A DNA stretch of 48,514 nucleotides from an uncultured Ruminococcus sp. (GTDB taxonomy: Bacteria > Bacillota > Clostridia > Oscillospirales > Ruminococcaceae): contig CAMKMD010000025.1 in assembly GCA_946413815.1 (NCBI GenBank), forward strand, positions 1 through 48,514, given 5' to 3'. Each line of letters starts with the position of its first letter. Position 1 is the first letter of the stretch. Made by a program: the position numbers and the translations under genes. Below the pieces are notes generated by a model. It saw nothing but the letters and a program-made list of their open reading frames with translations. It was not told the DNA's origin and searched no databases. Shown piece by piece: positions 1 to 9,482 of this stretch.

Positions 1-170
1 CCTCTGGACTCCCCCTTCCTTACCCTTCCCCCACCTGTCAGCTTTTGCTTTTGTTCAGACACGCAGGCTAAAGGTGGCTATCGCACGGGCAACTTAATGT
101 GAGCGGCTGCTTTTTTGTGGTGGGCGAATTTTGTGTAGGGGGCGATGCCCACATCGCCCCGCCCCTACAG
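1..170. repeat. Dispersed intergenic repeat, copy 1 (cut by window edge)
   Basis: This stretch matches the reverse complement of about 14030-14180. The best-conserved core is bases 57-93, including CACGCAGGCTAAAG and GGCTATCGCACGGGCA, which are found inverted at 14092-14124. The first bases of the window (CCTCTGGACTC) also match the reverse complement of the far end of the other copy. The repeat therefore extends at least from base 1 and probably begins outside the window. No credible protein is encoded; the open frame at 99-428 consists of repeat sequence and has no ribosome site. Confidence 0.75.
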
Positions 171-208
171 TCATGTCCGCATTGTAGGGGCTGCCTTCGG
201 CAGCCCGC
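135..208. repeat. Two REP-like GC-rich palindromic units
   Basis: Two short units sit next to each other. The first (135-168) begins GTAGGGGGCGATG and folds as GGGGCGATG/CATCGCCCC. The second (184-206) carries the stem GGCTGCC-TTC-GGCAGCC. Very similar units starting GTAGGGGC recur at 9335-9417 and 32855-32940, so this is a dispersed family in this genome. Confidence 0.7.
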
Positions 209-234
209 ATCTATTAAGCGATTCGTCAACCTGC

Positions 235-253
235 GGACCGCCAGAGGCGGTCC
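235..253. repeat. Perfect 8-bp inverted repeat (hairpin)
   Basis: GGACCGCC-AGA-GGCGGTCC is a perfect stem with a three-base loop. It lies in the gene-free stretch upstream of rpoB and has no T tract, so it is not an evident terminator. It is probably another palindromic unit of the repeat mosaic. Confidence 0.5.
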
Positions 254-315
254 CTGCGCATTCCCTTCTGTCCCTCGTTTTTGTAATTTACGACTTGTAC
301 CGCTGACTGCCGGAG

Positions 316-363
316 GTGATACAACTAATTATGAATTAAGAATTATGAATTATGAATTAATCA
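316..363. repeat. AT-rich short direct repeats (ATGAATTA type)
   Basis: The motif AATTATGAATTA is repeated about three times. The preceding string GATACAACTAATTATGAATT closely matches GATACAACTGATTATGAATT at 31544-31563, upstream of rsmE. It looks like a fragment of another dispersed non-coding repeat. No gene is supported here. Confidence 0.45.
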
Positions 364-427
364 AAACTCTCCGGCAGTATTCCGGAAATAAGCTGACGGA
401 GGCCAAAAAATCCTCATGCCATATTTA

Positions 428-466
428 AACAAAAAACCGGACTCACTTACTGTGAAATCCGGCAAA
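428..466 (-). terminator. Possible terminator-like hairpin, minus strand, upstream of the rpoB promoter
   Basis: Read on the minus strand, CCGGATTTCAC and GTGAGTCCGG form an imperfect stem followed by a run of six T. No minus-strand gene feeds into it within the window. It could stop antisense transcription leaving the rpoB promoter region. Confidence 0.35.
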
Positions 467-489
467 CTGACAAATCTTGTTTCCGCCCC

Positions 490-518
490 TTGACAAGTGA
501 GAGACGGTATATTATAAT
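490..518 (+). promoter_or_regulatory. Consensus SigA promoter of rpoBC
   Basis: A perfect TTGACA (490-495) is separated by exactly 17 bp from a perfect TATAAT (513-518). Transcription would start near 525, giving a leader of about 165 nt before the rpoB start at 690. Such a match fits a strongly expressed RNA polymerase operon. No rplJL genes lie in the visible upstream region, so rpoBC has its own promoter here. Confidence 0.85.
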
Positions 519-689
519 TATATAATGTATCAGTATGGAAAAGTATCCCCTTTCCCGCAAATATTATAGCATATATCGAACTGTATGTCAATAGTATCAG
601 GAAAAATTTTTCTTTACTGCCAAGCATCCGTCAATACTTTGTGCCCTCATCGCCGAGGGGACAAGCAACATAATAAGGAGGTACCGCCT

Positions 690-3600
690 ATGGTGAAAGT
701 AACGCCAAAGCAGCTGGGAAAGAACACAAGAATGAGCTTCGGTAAAATTACCGAGCCCCTTGAGATGCCGAACCTCATCGAGGTCCAGAAGAATTCTTAC
801 CAGTGGTTCAGAGAGGAAGGTCTTAGAGAGGTATTCCGGGATATGACCGCCATTACCGATTATAACGGCAACCTCGTCCTCAACTTCAAGGATTACCGCT
901 TTGATGACACTCCCAAGTATACCCTTGCAGAGTGCAAGTCCAGAGGCGCTACCTATCAGGTGGCTATGAGAGCTACCGCTACTCTCGCCAACAAGGAGAC
1001 CGGTGCGGTCAGCGAGAGCGAGATCTATATGGGCGATTTCCCGCTCATGACCGAGAGCGGAACCTTTGTTATCAACGGCGCTGAGCGTGTTATCGTATCA
1101 CAGCTCGTCCGTTCGCCCGGCGTTTACTACGCCTTCGAGAAGGATAAGACAGGTAAGGACCTTTTCAATACAACAGTTATCCCGAACCGCGGTGCATGGC
1201 TTGAGTACGAGATGGATTCCAATGACGTTGTCTATGTCCGCATCGACAAGAACAGAAAGATCCCGATAACTACCTTCATCAGAGCACTCGGTATAGGTAC
1301 AGACGAGGAGATCTTCGAGCTCTTCGGTGAGGATGACCGTCTCAGACAGACTATCCTCCAGAAGGATCAGACAAAGAATACCAACGATGCTCTTATCGAC
1401 GTATACAAGAAGCTCCGCCCCGGCGAGCCTCCTACGGTAGAGAGCGCCGTTACACACCTGAACAACCTCTTCTTCGACGCAAAGAGATATGATCTCTGCC
1501 GTTTCGGAAGATACAAATACAACAAGAAGCTCGGCATCGCTTCACGTCTTGCCGGACACCTCCTGGCAGAGCCCGTTATCAACCCCATGACCGGCGAGAT
1601 CATGGCTGATGCAGGCGAGATCATCACCTACGACAGAGCCTGTGAGATCGAGCAGGCAGGTGTATACTACGCTTTCGTAACTGTCGAGGCAAAGGAGTAC
1701 TTCACCAACGACCGCGGTGAGACCTCCGTAAGAATGGTCGAGAAGGTAGCCAAGATCATCGGTAACGGCATGGTAGACATCAACGGCTATGTTGATTTCG
1801 ACACCGAGAAGTACGGCATCAACGAGAAGGTATCCTTCAAGGTTCTCCGTGAGATCCTTGAGACCTCCGCTGATTCCGATGAGCTGGAGGAGAACATCAA
1901 GAAGCGTGCTGACGAGCTCGTTCCCAAGCACATCATCCTTGATGATATCTTCGCTACCATCAGCTACTTCATCAACCTCTGCGAGGGCGTAGGTACAGTC
2001 GATGATATCGACCACCTGGGCAACAGACGTATCCGTTCTGTCGGCGAGCTCCTCCAGAACCAGTTCCGTATCGGTTATGCCCGTATGGAAAGAAGCATCC
2101 GTGAGAGAATGAACATCCAGACTCAGGACGTGAATACCCTCACTCCCCAGATGCTTATCAATATCAGACCTATTTCCTCAGCTATGAAGGAATTCTTCTG
2201 CTCCTCACCGCTGTCACAGTTCATGGATCAGAACAACCCCCTTGCTGAGCTGACACATAAGAGACGTCTTTCAGCCCTCGGTCCCGGAGGCCTTTCAAGA
2301 GACCGTGCCGGATTCGAGGTACGTGACGTACACTACAGCCACTACGGAAGAATGTGTCCTATCGAGACGCCTGAAGGTCCTAATATCGGACTTATCTCCT
2401 ACCTTGCTACATTCGCAAGGATCAACGAGTACGGCTTCATCGAGGCACCCTACAGAAAGGTCGACAAGACCACAGGTGTAGTTACTACCGAGGTAGTATA
2501 CATGACCGCCGATGTAGAGGACAACTACGTAGTAGCTCAGGCGAACGAGCCCCTCACAGAGGACGGCAAGCTCGCAAGACCCCGTGTAAATGCCCGTTTC
2601 CGTGACCAGATCCTCGAGATCGAGCGTGAGAAGGTAGATTACATGGATGTATCTCCTAAGATGGTAGTATCAGTTGCTACCTCCATGATCCCCTTCCTCG
2701 AGAACGATGACGCTAACCGTGCCCTCATGGGCTCCAACATGCAGCGTCAGGCTGTACCGCTCCTCAAGACCGAGCGTCCCTTCGTCGGAACAGGTATGGA
2801 GTACAAGGCTGCCGTTGACTCGGGAGTATGCGTTGTATCACAGTACGACGGAAAGATAACATACGTCGATGCCGAGAAGATCCATATGGTAGATACAGAC
2901 GGCATCGAGCACAAGTATGAGCTTATAAAGTTCAAGCGCTCCAACCAGGGTACCTGTGTAAACCAGAGACCTATCGTCGCAGCAGGCGAGGAGGTAAAGA
3001 AGGGCCAGGTGCTCGCAGACGGACCTGCTACCGCAGACGGCGAGATCTCACTCGGTAAGAATGCTCTCATCGGCTTCATGACATGGGAGGGTTACAACTA
3101 CGAGGACGCTGTTCTCCTTAACGAGAGACTTGTACGTGAGGATGTATTCACCTCCGTTCATATCGAAGAGTACGAGATCGAGTGCCGCGACACCAAGCTC
3201 GGACCTGAGGAGATCACAAGAGATATCCCGAACGTGGGCGACGATGCTCTTGCAAACCTCGACGAGCATGGTATCATCCGCATCGGTTCTGAGGTAACAT
3301 CAGGCGATATCCTCGTTGGTAAGGTTACTCCCAAGGGTGAGACAGAGCTTACCGCAGAGGAGAGACTCCTCCGCGCCATCTTCGGTGAGAAGGCACGCGA
3401 GGTAAGAGACAATTCACTCAAGGTACCTCACGGTGAGGCCGGCGTTATCGTTGACGTAAAGGTATTCACCCGTGAGAACTGCGACGAGCTCAGCGCAGGC
3501 GTAAACCAGCGCGTAATCTGCTACATCGCTCAGAAGAGAAAGATCACTGTCGGCGATAAGATGGCCGGCCGTCACGGTAACAAGGGCGTTGTATCACGTA

Positions 3601-4592
3601 TACTTCCTGAGGAGGATATGCCTTTCCTCCCGGACGGCACACCGCTTGATATCGTACTCAACCCCCTCGGCGTTCCTTCACGAATGAACATCGGACAGGT
3701 ACTCGAGGTACACCTCGGTATGGCGTGCAAGGCTCTCGGCTGGCACATCATGACCCCTGTATTCGACGGCGCACACGAGGACGATATCCGTGAATGCTTC
3801 AAGATGGCAAATGAGTACGCTCAGGAGCACAAGGACGATATGTTCGAGCTGAAGGCTATGGATAAGGTCATCAACCCGAAGGCTCTCGAATTCACCGAAG
3901 ACTGTAAGTTCACACTGTATGACGGACGTACCGGCGAGAAGTTCGATAACCGTGTAACAGTAGGATATATGTACTACCTCAAGCTCCACCACCTCGTTGA
4001 CGATAAGATCCACGCACGTTCCGTAGGACCTTACGCACTGGTAACACAGCAGCCTCTGGGCGGTAAGGCTCAGTTCGGCGGCCAGCGTTTCGGAGAGATG
4101 GAAGTATGGGCCCTCGAGGCATACGGCGCTGCTTATACACTTCAGGAGATCCTGACCGTTAAGTCCGACGATACCAACGGAAGAGTAAATACCTACGAGG
4201 CTATCGTAAAGGGACAGAACGTTCCTACCCCCGGTATCCCTGAATCCTTCAAGGTACTCATCAAGGAGATGCAGTCTCTCTGTCTGGATGTCAAGGTTCT
4301 TGATATCAACCAGCAGGAGATCGATCTCAAGCAGAACTTCGATGATGATCCGATACCCTCACGTGATGCTTATAACGATGAGGATACCGATGATACAACT
4401 GACTACACAGACGACGAGATCAGAGAGGGCGGCTTCCTCGTTGACGGCGAGGAGGGCATAGAGTCCGACGCTGAAGACGATGATCCGTTCATGAGCGACG
4501 ATGACGAGGACGATTTCTACGGAAGCGGCGATGAAGACGAAGATCCGGATGATGTCATCTTCGATTTTGACGAAGGCTCTGACGAAGACTAA
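690..4592 (+). CDS. rpoB: DNA-directed RNA polymerase subunit beta
   Basis: Core RNA polymerase subunit of 1300 residues. The start ATG at 690 is chosen because AAGGAGGT lies 7 nt upstream; an upstream in-frame extension to 585 lacks this and does not look like RpoB. The rifampicin-pocket region (about 503-550) contains [20 protein letters not shown] and SALGPGG, with the usual Asp, His and Ser positions that are altered in resistant mutants intact. [15 protein letters not shown] near residue 955 is the conserved catalytic-face region. The protein is longer than the roughly 1180-1200 residues usual in Firmicutes because of an acidic tail (about 1215-1300) dominated by Asp and Glu. rpoC follows 81 bp downstream and is probably co-transcribed. 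Confidence 0.98.
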   Translation: MVKVTPKQLGKNTRMSFGKITEPLEMPNLIEVQKNSYQWFREEGLREVFRDMTAITDYNGNLVLNFKDYRFDDTPKYTLAECKSRGATYQVAMRATATLANKETGAVSESEIYMGDFPLMTESGTFVINGAERVIVSQLVRSPGVYYAFEKDKTGKDLFNTTVIPNRGAWLEYEMDSNDVVYVRIDKNRKIPITTFIRALGIGTDEEIFELFGEDDRLRQTILQKDQTKNTNDALIDVYKKLRPGEPPTVESAVTHLNNLFFDAKRYDLCRFGRYKYNKKLGIASRLAGHLLAEPVINPMTGEIMADAGEIITYDRACEIEQAGVYYAFVTVEAKEYFTNDRGETSVRMVEKVAKIIGNGMVDINGYVDFDTEKYGINEKVSFKVLREILETSADSDELEENIKKRADELVPKHIILDDIFATISYFINLCEGVGTVDDIDHLGNRRIRSVGELLQNQFRIGYARMERSIRERMNIQTQDVNTLTPQMLINIRPISSAMKEFFCSSPLSQFMDQNNPLAELTHKRRLSALGPGGLSRDRAGFEVRDVHYSHYGRMCPIETPEGPNIGLISYLATFARINEYGFIEAPYRKVDKTTGVVTTEVVYMTADVEDNYVVAQANEPLTEDGKLARPRVNARFRDQILEIEREKVDYMDVSPKMVVSVATSMIPFLENDDANRALMGSNMQRQAVPLLKTERPFVGTGMEYKAAVDSGVCVVSQYDGKITYVDAEKIHMVDTDGIEHKYELIKFKRSNQGTCVNQRPIVAAGEEVKKGQVLADGPATADGEISLGKNALIGFMTWEGYNYEDAVLLNERLVREDVFTSVHIEEYEIECRDTKLGPEEITRDIPNVGDDALANLDEHGIIRIGSEVTSGDILVGKVTPKGETELTAEERLLRAIFGEKAREVRDNSLKVPHGEAGVIVDVKVFTRENCDELSAGVNQRVICYIAQKRKITVGDKMAGRHGNKGVVSRILPEEDMPFLPDGTPLDIVLNPLGVPSRMNIGQVLEVHLGMACKALGWHIMTPVFDGAHEDDIRECFKMANEYAQEHKDDMFELKAMDKVINPKALEFTEDCKFTLYDGRTGEKFDNRVTVGYMYYLKLHHLVDDKIHARSVGPYALVTQQPLGGKAQFGGQRFGEMEVWALEAYGAAYTLQEILTVKSDDTNGRVNTYEAIVKGQNVPTPGIPESFKVLIKEMQSLCLDVKVLDINQQEIDLKQNFDDDPIPSRDAYNDEDTDDTTDYTDDEIREGGFLVDGEEGIESDAEDDDPFMSDDDEDDFYGSGDEDEDPDDVIFDFDEGSDED

Positions 4593-4673
4593 TAATGATC
4601 CGTAACGAGGAAGTACGGCAGGAGGAAAGTTCTCCCGCCGCACCTTCCGGAGAAACTTGCAGGAGGTAGCAGT

Positions 4674-7600
4674 TTGGAATTTAATACATTTGAATCGATA
4701 AAGATCGGTCTTGCTTCGCCTGAGCAGATCAGGAGCTGGTCCAAGGGCGCCGTTACAAGACCTGAGACAATAAATTACAGAACACAGAAGCCCGAGAGAG
4801 ACGGTCTCTTCTGTGAAAGGATATTCGGACCTACCAAGGACTGGGAGTGCCACTGCGGAAAGTTCAAGAAGATCCGCTTCAAGGGCAAGGTCTGCGACCG
4901 CTGCGGAGTTGAGGTCACAAGAGCAAGAGTCCGCAGAGAGAGAATGGGACATATCGAGCTTGCAGCTCCTGTATCCCATATCTGGTACTTCAAGGGAACT
5001 CCTTCCCGTATCGGACAGGTGCTGGAGGTATCCCAGAAGCGCCTTGAAGAAGTACTCTACTTCACAAAGTATATCGTAACCGATCCCGGCAACACCGAGC
5101 TTCTGAAGAAGCAGCTCCTTACAGAGAAGGAGTATCTCAGCTATCTTGAGAAGTACGGTGACGATTTCAAGGCTGAGATGGGTGCAGAGGCTATCAGGAA
5201 GCTCCTCAACGAGTATGATCCTGAGCGCTATGACACACACAAGAACCGCATGATCGAGATGGGTAAGGTATCCCTTGAAGGCAGAAAGGTAAGCTGTTTC
5301 AACAATCCCGAGGAGTGCGACTGTGAGGAGTGTCAGAAGTTTGCCGAGCTCACAGACGTGACATGGCAGAACAATCTTGAGATAGTATCCGAGGATCTCA
5401 AGGCTGAACTGGTGGGTCTCCCCTCCGGTCAGAAGAAGGTAAAAATCCTCAAGAGGCTCCAGATCATCGAGGCTTTCCGCCTCTCCGGCAACAAGCCTGA
5501 GTGGATGATACTGAGCGTTATACCGGTAATCCCTCCGGATCTCCGTCCTATGATCATGCTCGACGGCGGCAGATACGCCACATCAGACCTCAATGATCTC
5601 TACAGACGTGTTATCAACAGAAACAACCGTCTCCAGAGGATGCTCGAGCTGGATGCTCCCGACATCATCGTAAGAAACGAGAAGCGTATGCTCCAGGAGG
5701 CTGTTGATGCACTTATCGACAACGGCAGACACGGCAGACCTGTTACAGGCCCCAGCAACCGTGCTCTCAAGTCACTCTCCGATATGCTCAAGGGTAAGCA
5801 GGGACGTTTCCGTCAGAACCTTCTCGGTAAGCGTGTTGACTACTCCGGACGTTCGGTTATCGTTGTAGGCCCTGAGCTGAAGATGTATCAGTGCGGTCTC
5901 CCGAAGGAGATGGCTCTCGAGCTCTTCAAGCCCTTCGTACTCAAGAGACTCGTTGACAAGAAGGCTATTGCCAATATCAAGAGCGCAAGAAAGCTCATCG
6001 ACCGTGCTGACAACAAGGTATGGGATGCACTGGAGGACGTTATCAAGGATCATCCTGTAATGCTCAACCGTGCTCCTACGCTCCACCGTCTCGGTATCCA
6101 GGCATTCGAGCCCGTACTCGTAGAGGGCAGAGCCATCAAGCTTCACCCGCTGGTATGTTCAGCCTTCAACGCTGACTTCGACGGCGACCAGATGGCCGTA
6201 CATCTCCCCCTGTCCGCAGAGGCACAGGCTGAGGCACGTTTCCTCATGCTCGCAGCTAACAACCTGCTCAAGCCTTCCGACGGAAAGCCTGTTGCAGTTC
6301 CTTCACAGGATATGGTACTCGGTTCCTACTACCTTACCATGGATAAGCCCGGCGAACCCGGCGAGGGCAAGGTATTCCGCGATGTGAACGAGGCACTCAT
6401 GGCTTACTATGAGCACGATGTATCTCTCCACGCCAATATCAAGGTAAAGATCACCAAGGATATCGGCGAGAAGAAGGTATCAAAGATCATCGATGCTACT
6501 GTAGGACGTCTCATCTTCAACGAGAATATCCCGCAGAACCTGGGCTACGTTGACAGAACGAACTCCGACAAGCAGTTCGATCTCGAGATCGCCTTCCTCG
6601 TAGGAAAGAAGCAGCTCTCCGACATCATCGAGCGCTGCATCAAGATCCACGGCACAACAACTACATCTGAGGTACTTGACCGTATCAAGGCTCTCGGATA
6701 TAAATACTCCACAAGAGCTGCCCTTACCGTTGCAGTATGTGACGCTACCATCCCGCCCGCAAAGAAGGATATCCTTGCTGAGGCTGACGAGAAGGTACAG
6801 CAGATCACAAGCTGGTACAACGACGGCCTTATCAGCAGCCAGGAGAAGTCAAAGAATATCATCAATCTCTGGACAGAGACCAACGACAGAGTTACAGACG
6901 CCCTGAAGAAGAACTTCGACCGTTACAATCCTATCTGGATGATGGCCGATTCCGGCGCCCGTGGATCTATCTCACAGATCCGTCAGCTTGCAGGTATGCG
7001 CGGACTTATCGCCAATACCTCAGGTGCGGTTATCGAGATCCCGATCCGTGCTAACTACCGTGAAGGTCTTAACATCCTCGAGTACTTCATCGCTTCCCGA
7101 GGCGCCCGTAAGGGACTTGCTGATACCGCTCTCCGTACCGCTGACTCCGGATACCTGACACGTCGACTCGTTGACGTATCCCAGGACGTTATCATCCGTG
7201 AGGAGGACTGCGGAACTACAGACGGTATCGAGGTATGCGAGATCAGAAACGGAAACGAGATCGTTGAGCCGTTCAACGAGAGACTTGTGGGCAGATTCCT
7301 CTGCGAGGATCTCCGCGACGAGTCCGGCGAGCTGATCGTACCTCACACCAAGCTCATCAACGACGCTGATGCAAAGAAGATCATCGATGCAGGCGTTGAG
7401 AAGATAAAGATCCGTTCAGTGCTCAACTGTAAGGCACGCAGCGGAGTTTGTGCTAAGTGCTACGGCGCTAACCTTGCAAACAACAATATGGTATCTGTCG
7501 GCGAGGCTGTCGGCGTAATCGCTGCTCAGTCCATCGGTGAGCCCGGTACACAGCTTACCATGAGAACCTTCCATACCGGAGGCGTTGCTTCTGCCGACGC

Positions 7601-8399
7601 AGAAGATATCACACAGGGTCTTCCCCGTGTTGAGGAGCTCTTCGAGAGCCGCCGCCCGAAGGGTGCAGCTATCCTTTCAAGGATCTCAGGCCGCATCCAC
7701 ATCGAGGAGGTCAAGACCACAAGAAATATCGTTGTCACCAATGACGAGACAGGCGAGAGCGAGAACTATATGATCCCCTACAACCTCAAGATCCGCGTCC
7801 AGGAGGGCGAGGAGATCGAGAAGGGAACAAGACTCACTGAGGGTAATATCTACCCCGCCGATATCCTCAATATCCTCGGCACACAGGATGTACAGAACTA
7901 CATCATCAACGAGGTACAGAAGGTATACCGTCTCCAGGGTGTTGATATCAACGATAAGCACATCGAGGTAATCGTTCGTCAGATGCTCCGCAAGATCAAG
8001 GTAGAGGATACAGGAAGCAGCTATCTGCTCCCCGGCACTCTTGTTGACCGCAAGGAGATCGATGTTATCAACGAGGAGATACAGGCACGTATCGACGCAG
8101 GCGAGTACGACCTCCAGCTCGTACAGACCAGCCCCGTGCTCCAGGGTATCACAAAGGCATCCTCCAACTCAGACAGCTTCATGTCAGCCGCATCCTTCCA
8201 GGAGACCACAAAGGCTCTCACAGATGCAGCTATCAGAGGCAAGAGCGACAAGCTCATGGGCCTGAAGGAGAACGTTATCATCGGTAAGCTCATCCCTGCC
8301 GGAACCGGTATGGACTGCTACACACACGTAAAGGTAGTAAAGAACGAGGCTTACACAGACCATAACGCAGCCGCACCTGCACCCGCAGGCACCATCTAA
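4674..8399 (+). CDS. rpoC: DNA-directed RNA polymerase subunit beta'
   Basis: Catalytic subunit of RNA polymerase, 1241 residues. It starts with TTG at 4674, 6 nt after AGGAGGT (4661-4667); the N-terminus [15 protein letters not shown] is the canonical RpoC start. The zinc site uses C59, C61, C74 and C77. The metal-binding active site [10 protein letters not shown] lies at about 499-508. A second zinc ribbon includes [11 protein letters not shown] (about 919-929). An unusual cysteine-rich insertion ([15 protein letters not shown], about 209-223) sits in the clamp-head region. The gene lies 81 bp behind rpoB and ends at a strong hairpin terminator. Confidence 0.98.
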   Translation: MEFNTFESIKIGLASPEQIRSWSKGAVTRPETINYRTQKPERDGLFCERIFGPTKDWECHCGKFKKIRFKGKVCDRCGVEVTRARVRRERMGHIELAAPVSHIWYFKGTPSRIGQVLEVSQKRLEEVLYFTKYIVTDPGNTELLKKQLLTEKEYLSYLEKYGDDFKAEMGAEAIRKLLNEYDPERYDTHKNRMIEMGKVSLEGRKVSCFNNPEECDCEECQKFAELTDVTWQNNLEIVSEDLKAELVGLPSGQKKVKILKRLQIIEAFRLSGNKPEWMILSVIPVIPPDLRPMIMLDGGRYATSDLNDLYRRVINRNNRLQRMLELDAPDIIVRNEKRMLQEAVDALIDNGRHGRPVTGPSNRALKSLSDMLKGKQGRFRQNLLGKRVDYSGRSVIVVGPELKMYQCGLPKEMALELFKPFVLKRLVDKKAIANIKSARKLIDRADNKVWDALEDVIKDHPVMLNRAPTLHRLGIQAFEPVLVEGRAIKLHPLVCSAFNADFDGDQMAVHLPLSAEAQAEARFLMLAANNLLKPSDGKPVAVPSQDMVLGSYYLTMDKPGEPGEGKVFRDVNEALMAYYEHDVSLHANIKVKITKDIGEKKVSKIIDATVGRLIFNENIPQNLGYVDRTNSDKQFDLEIAFLVGKKQLSDIIERCIKIHGTTTTSEVLDRIKALGYKYSTRAALTVAVCDATIPPAKKDILAEADEKVQQITSWYNDGLISSQEKSKNIINLWTETNDRVTDALKKNFDRYNPIWMMADSGARGSISQIRQLAGMRGLIANTSGAVIEIPIRANYREGLNILEYFIASRGARKGLADTALRTADSGYLTRRLVDVSQDVIIREEDCGTTDGIEVCEIRNGNEIVEPFNERLVGRFLCEDLRDESGELIVPHTKLINDADAKKIIDAGVEKIKIRSVLNCKARSGVCAKCYGANLANNNMVSVGEAVGVIAAQSIGEPGTQLTMRTFHTGGVASADAEDITQGLPRVEELFESRRPKGAAILSRISGRIHIEEVKTTRNIVVTNDETGESENYMIPYNLKIRVQEGEEIEKGTRLTEGNIYPADILNILGTQDVQNYIINEVQKVYRLQGVDINDKHIEVIVRQMLRKIKVEDTGSSYLLPGTLVDRKEIDVINEEIQARIDAGEYDLQLVQTSPVLQGITKASSNSDSFMSAASFQETTKALTDAAIRGKSDKLMGLKENVIIGKLIPAGTGMDCYTHVKVVKNEAYTDHNAAAPAPAGTI

Positions 8400-8400
8400 A

Positions 8401-8456
8401 AGAACAACCGCCGCAGAGCTGCCGGATATCCGGAGCGCTGCGGCGTTCTTTTATTC
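8401..8456. terminator. Intrinsic terminator between rpoC and the convergent gene
   Basis: AAGAAC..CGCCGCAG and CTGCGGCGTTCTT form a long stem with an inner CCGGATATCCGG palindrome, followed by TTTTATT. The A-rich 5' side makes it usable in both directions, serving rpoC (+) and the convergent gene ending at 8451 (-). Confidence 0.85.
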
Positions 8457-9152
8457 ACTATATTCTGCTGCATAGTATTCTGCGTATGTTGGATAGTTAT
8501 CAACCTGTACACCCCTGTTTATCAGTTCGTTTCTGATGTCATCGGGGATCATTGAGCCAATGACTGTGAGGTCGTTCAGTTTCGGAAGCTCAAGAAGTAC
8601 AGAAAAATCTGTACAATCAGCATTCCACAAAGTCAGTCTTTCGAGGACTGGCTTGTTTCTGAGTCCTGAAATATCCTTAACGCCGCTAAGGTAGGAATGT
8701 ATTGTAAGGTCTTTAAGTGCTGTGTTTTCTGAAATAAAATCGAGATCATCCACACTGGCTTCTAAGATATTTACACGATACAGATTCGGTGAATTTTTAA
8801 GCGAAGGAATTTTGTTAATTTTGCCGGGATCTTCAACCTCTCTCCAAAGATAAAGATCTTCCAGTTTTGTAAGTTTAGTCAGAAAATCAACATCCAGAAG
8901 ATCATCATCTGTTGAATGATCTGGTGAAAACCCGGTTCGGAGATTGAGACTTTTTAATCTCTTCATATAAATGAGCTCAGACACTTGCATCCCGCCGCTG
9001 ACTTCAGTGGCAAAACAGGTTGTATAGCATCCATTGACAAGAAGTATTATGTGAGTTGCCCTGAGTACCGCAAACAACAGAAGCAGCACAGCTGCTATGA
9101 CTGCGAGTATTCTCAGAAAAATGCGTTTTCTTTTGGGCTGTGTATTCTCCAT
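8451..9152 (-). CDS. Membrane-anchored leucine-rich-repeat protein, function unknown
   Basis: The 233-residue protein has a basic N-terminus (KRKRIF), one hydrophobic segment at about 12-36 that would act as an uncleaved anchor or signal, and then a region rich in short leucine repeats (LKSLNLRTG, LEDLYLW, LKDLTIHS, LERLTLWN, LNDLTVIGS). Such repeats usually form a protein-binding curved sheet, so an extracytoplasmic binding role is plausible but the ligand is unknown. The start at 9152 is preferred over 9176 because AAGGAG lies 9 nt before it. The gene is visibly more AT-rich than its neighbours (for example TTTTGTTAATTTTGCC), which may point to transfer. It stands alone, converging on rpoC. 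Confidence 0.8.
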   Translation of the reverse strand: MENTQPKRKRIFLRILAVIAAVLLLLFAVLRATHIILLVNGCYTTCFATEVSGGMQVSELIYMKRLKSLNLRTGFSPDHSTDDDLLDVDFLTKLTKLEDLYLWREVEDPGKINKIPSLKNSPNLYRVNILEASVDDLDFISENTALKDLTIHSYLSGVKDISGLRNKPVLERLTLWNADCTDFSVLLELPKLNDLTVIGSMIPDDIRNELINRGVQVDNYPTYAEYYAAEYSE

Positions 9153-9202
9153 TCCAATTCTCTCCTTGATGCTCATTAGTCAGTCGGCTGCTGACGTTAT
9201 AT

Positions 9203-9231
9203 ATTATACCATAATATGATAAATAAGTCTA
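9203..9231 (-). promoter_or_regulatory. Promoter of the leucine-rich-repeat gene
   Basis: On the minus strand TAGACT (9226-9231) is followed after 17 bp by TATAAT (9203-9208), with an extended -10 TGG just upstream. The start site would be near 9196, about 45 nt before the chosen start codon. Confidence 0.6.
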
Positions 9232-9278
9232 TAAAAAGCAGACAGAATAATATCATAATACTGTCATATAACGAAAAT

Positions 9279-9300
9279 GCCCCTGCCGGAAAGCAGGGGC
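9279..9300 (-). terminator. Terminator hairpin, distal duplicate, for the exonuclease gene
   Basis: GCCCCTGC-CGGAAA-GCAGGGGC is a perfect 8-bp stem. On the minus strand it is followed by ATTTTCGTT, a usable U tract. An identical 22-bp copy lies at 9455-9476, immediately behind the exonuclease gene, with the inserted element 9301-9454 between them. Confidence 0.65.
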
Positions 9301-9454
9301 ATTAGTCTGTCGGTATATCTGACATTTACGGATAAGCGGGGCGATGTAGGCATCGCCCCCTACATTCTGATATGAATCAATCAGCGTTTGTAGGGGCGGA
9401 TGCCCACATCTGCCCGCTTGATTCCGGCAAATACTGACTTTTTGACAAGCTGAA
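9301..9454 (-). mobile_element. MITE-like non-coding element, copy 1
   Basis: Read on the minus strand, this ~154-bp sequence begins near AGCTTGTCAAAAAGTCAG, contains two REP-like hairpin units (GCGGGCAGATG..., GTAGGGGGCGATGCC...) and ends near CGACAGACT. It is closely similar along its whole length to 32821-32971. The ends AGCTTGTC and AGTCTGTC form imperfect terminal inverted repeats. It is flanked by two identical 22-bp copies of the terminator hairpin GCCCCTGC...GCAGGGGC. It encodes no protein, so if mobile it would need a transposase from elsewhere. Confidence 0.65.
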
Positions 9455-9476
9455 GCCCCTGCCGGAAAGCAGGGGC
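9455..9476 (-). terminator. Terminator hairpin, proximal duplicate, for the exonuclease gene
   Basis: This is identical over 22 bp to 9279-9300. It lies 7 bp after the exonuclease stop codon, but on the minus strand it is followed by TTCAGCTTG instead of a good U tract. It looks like the copy left with a broken U tract by the insertion. Confidence 0.6.
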
Positions 9477-9482
9477 CTGTCA

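Noticed and set aside
99..428. Open frame of 109 codons upstream of rpoB
   Set aside because: It is built from palindromic and AT-rich repeats, has no ribosome site and no protein-like composition.
361..627. Minus-strand frame across the rpoB promoter
   Set aside because: It covers a consensus promoter and a hairpin and has no start signal.
2190..2400. Rifampicin-resistance variant of RpoB
   Set aside because: The key positions of the rifampicin pocket (in [15 protein letters not shown] and SALGPGG) match sensitive enzymes.
4359..5240. 293-codon minus-strand frame over the rpoB-rpoC junction
   Set aside because: It is the antisense shadow of two certain genes with biased codon use; no ribosome site.
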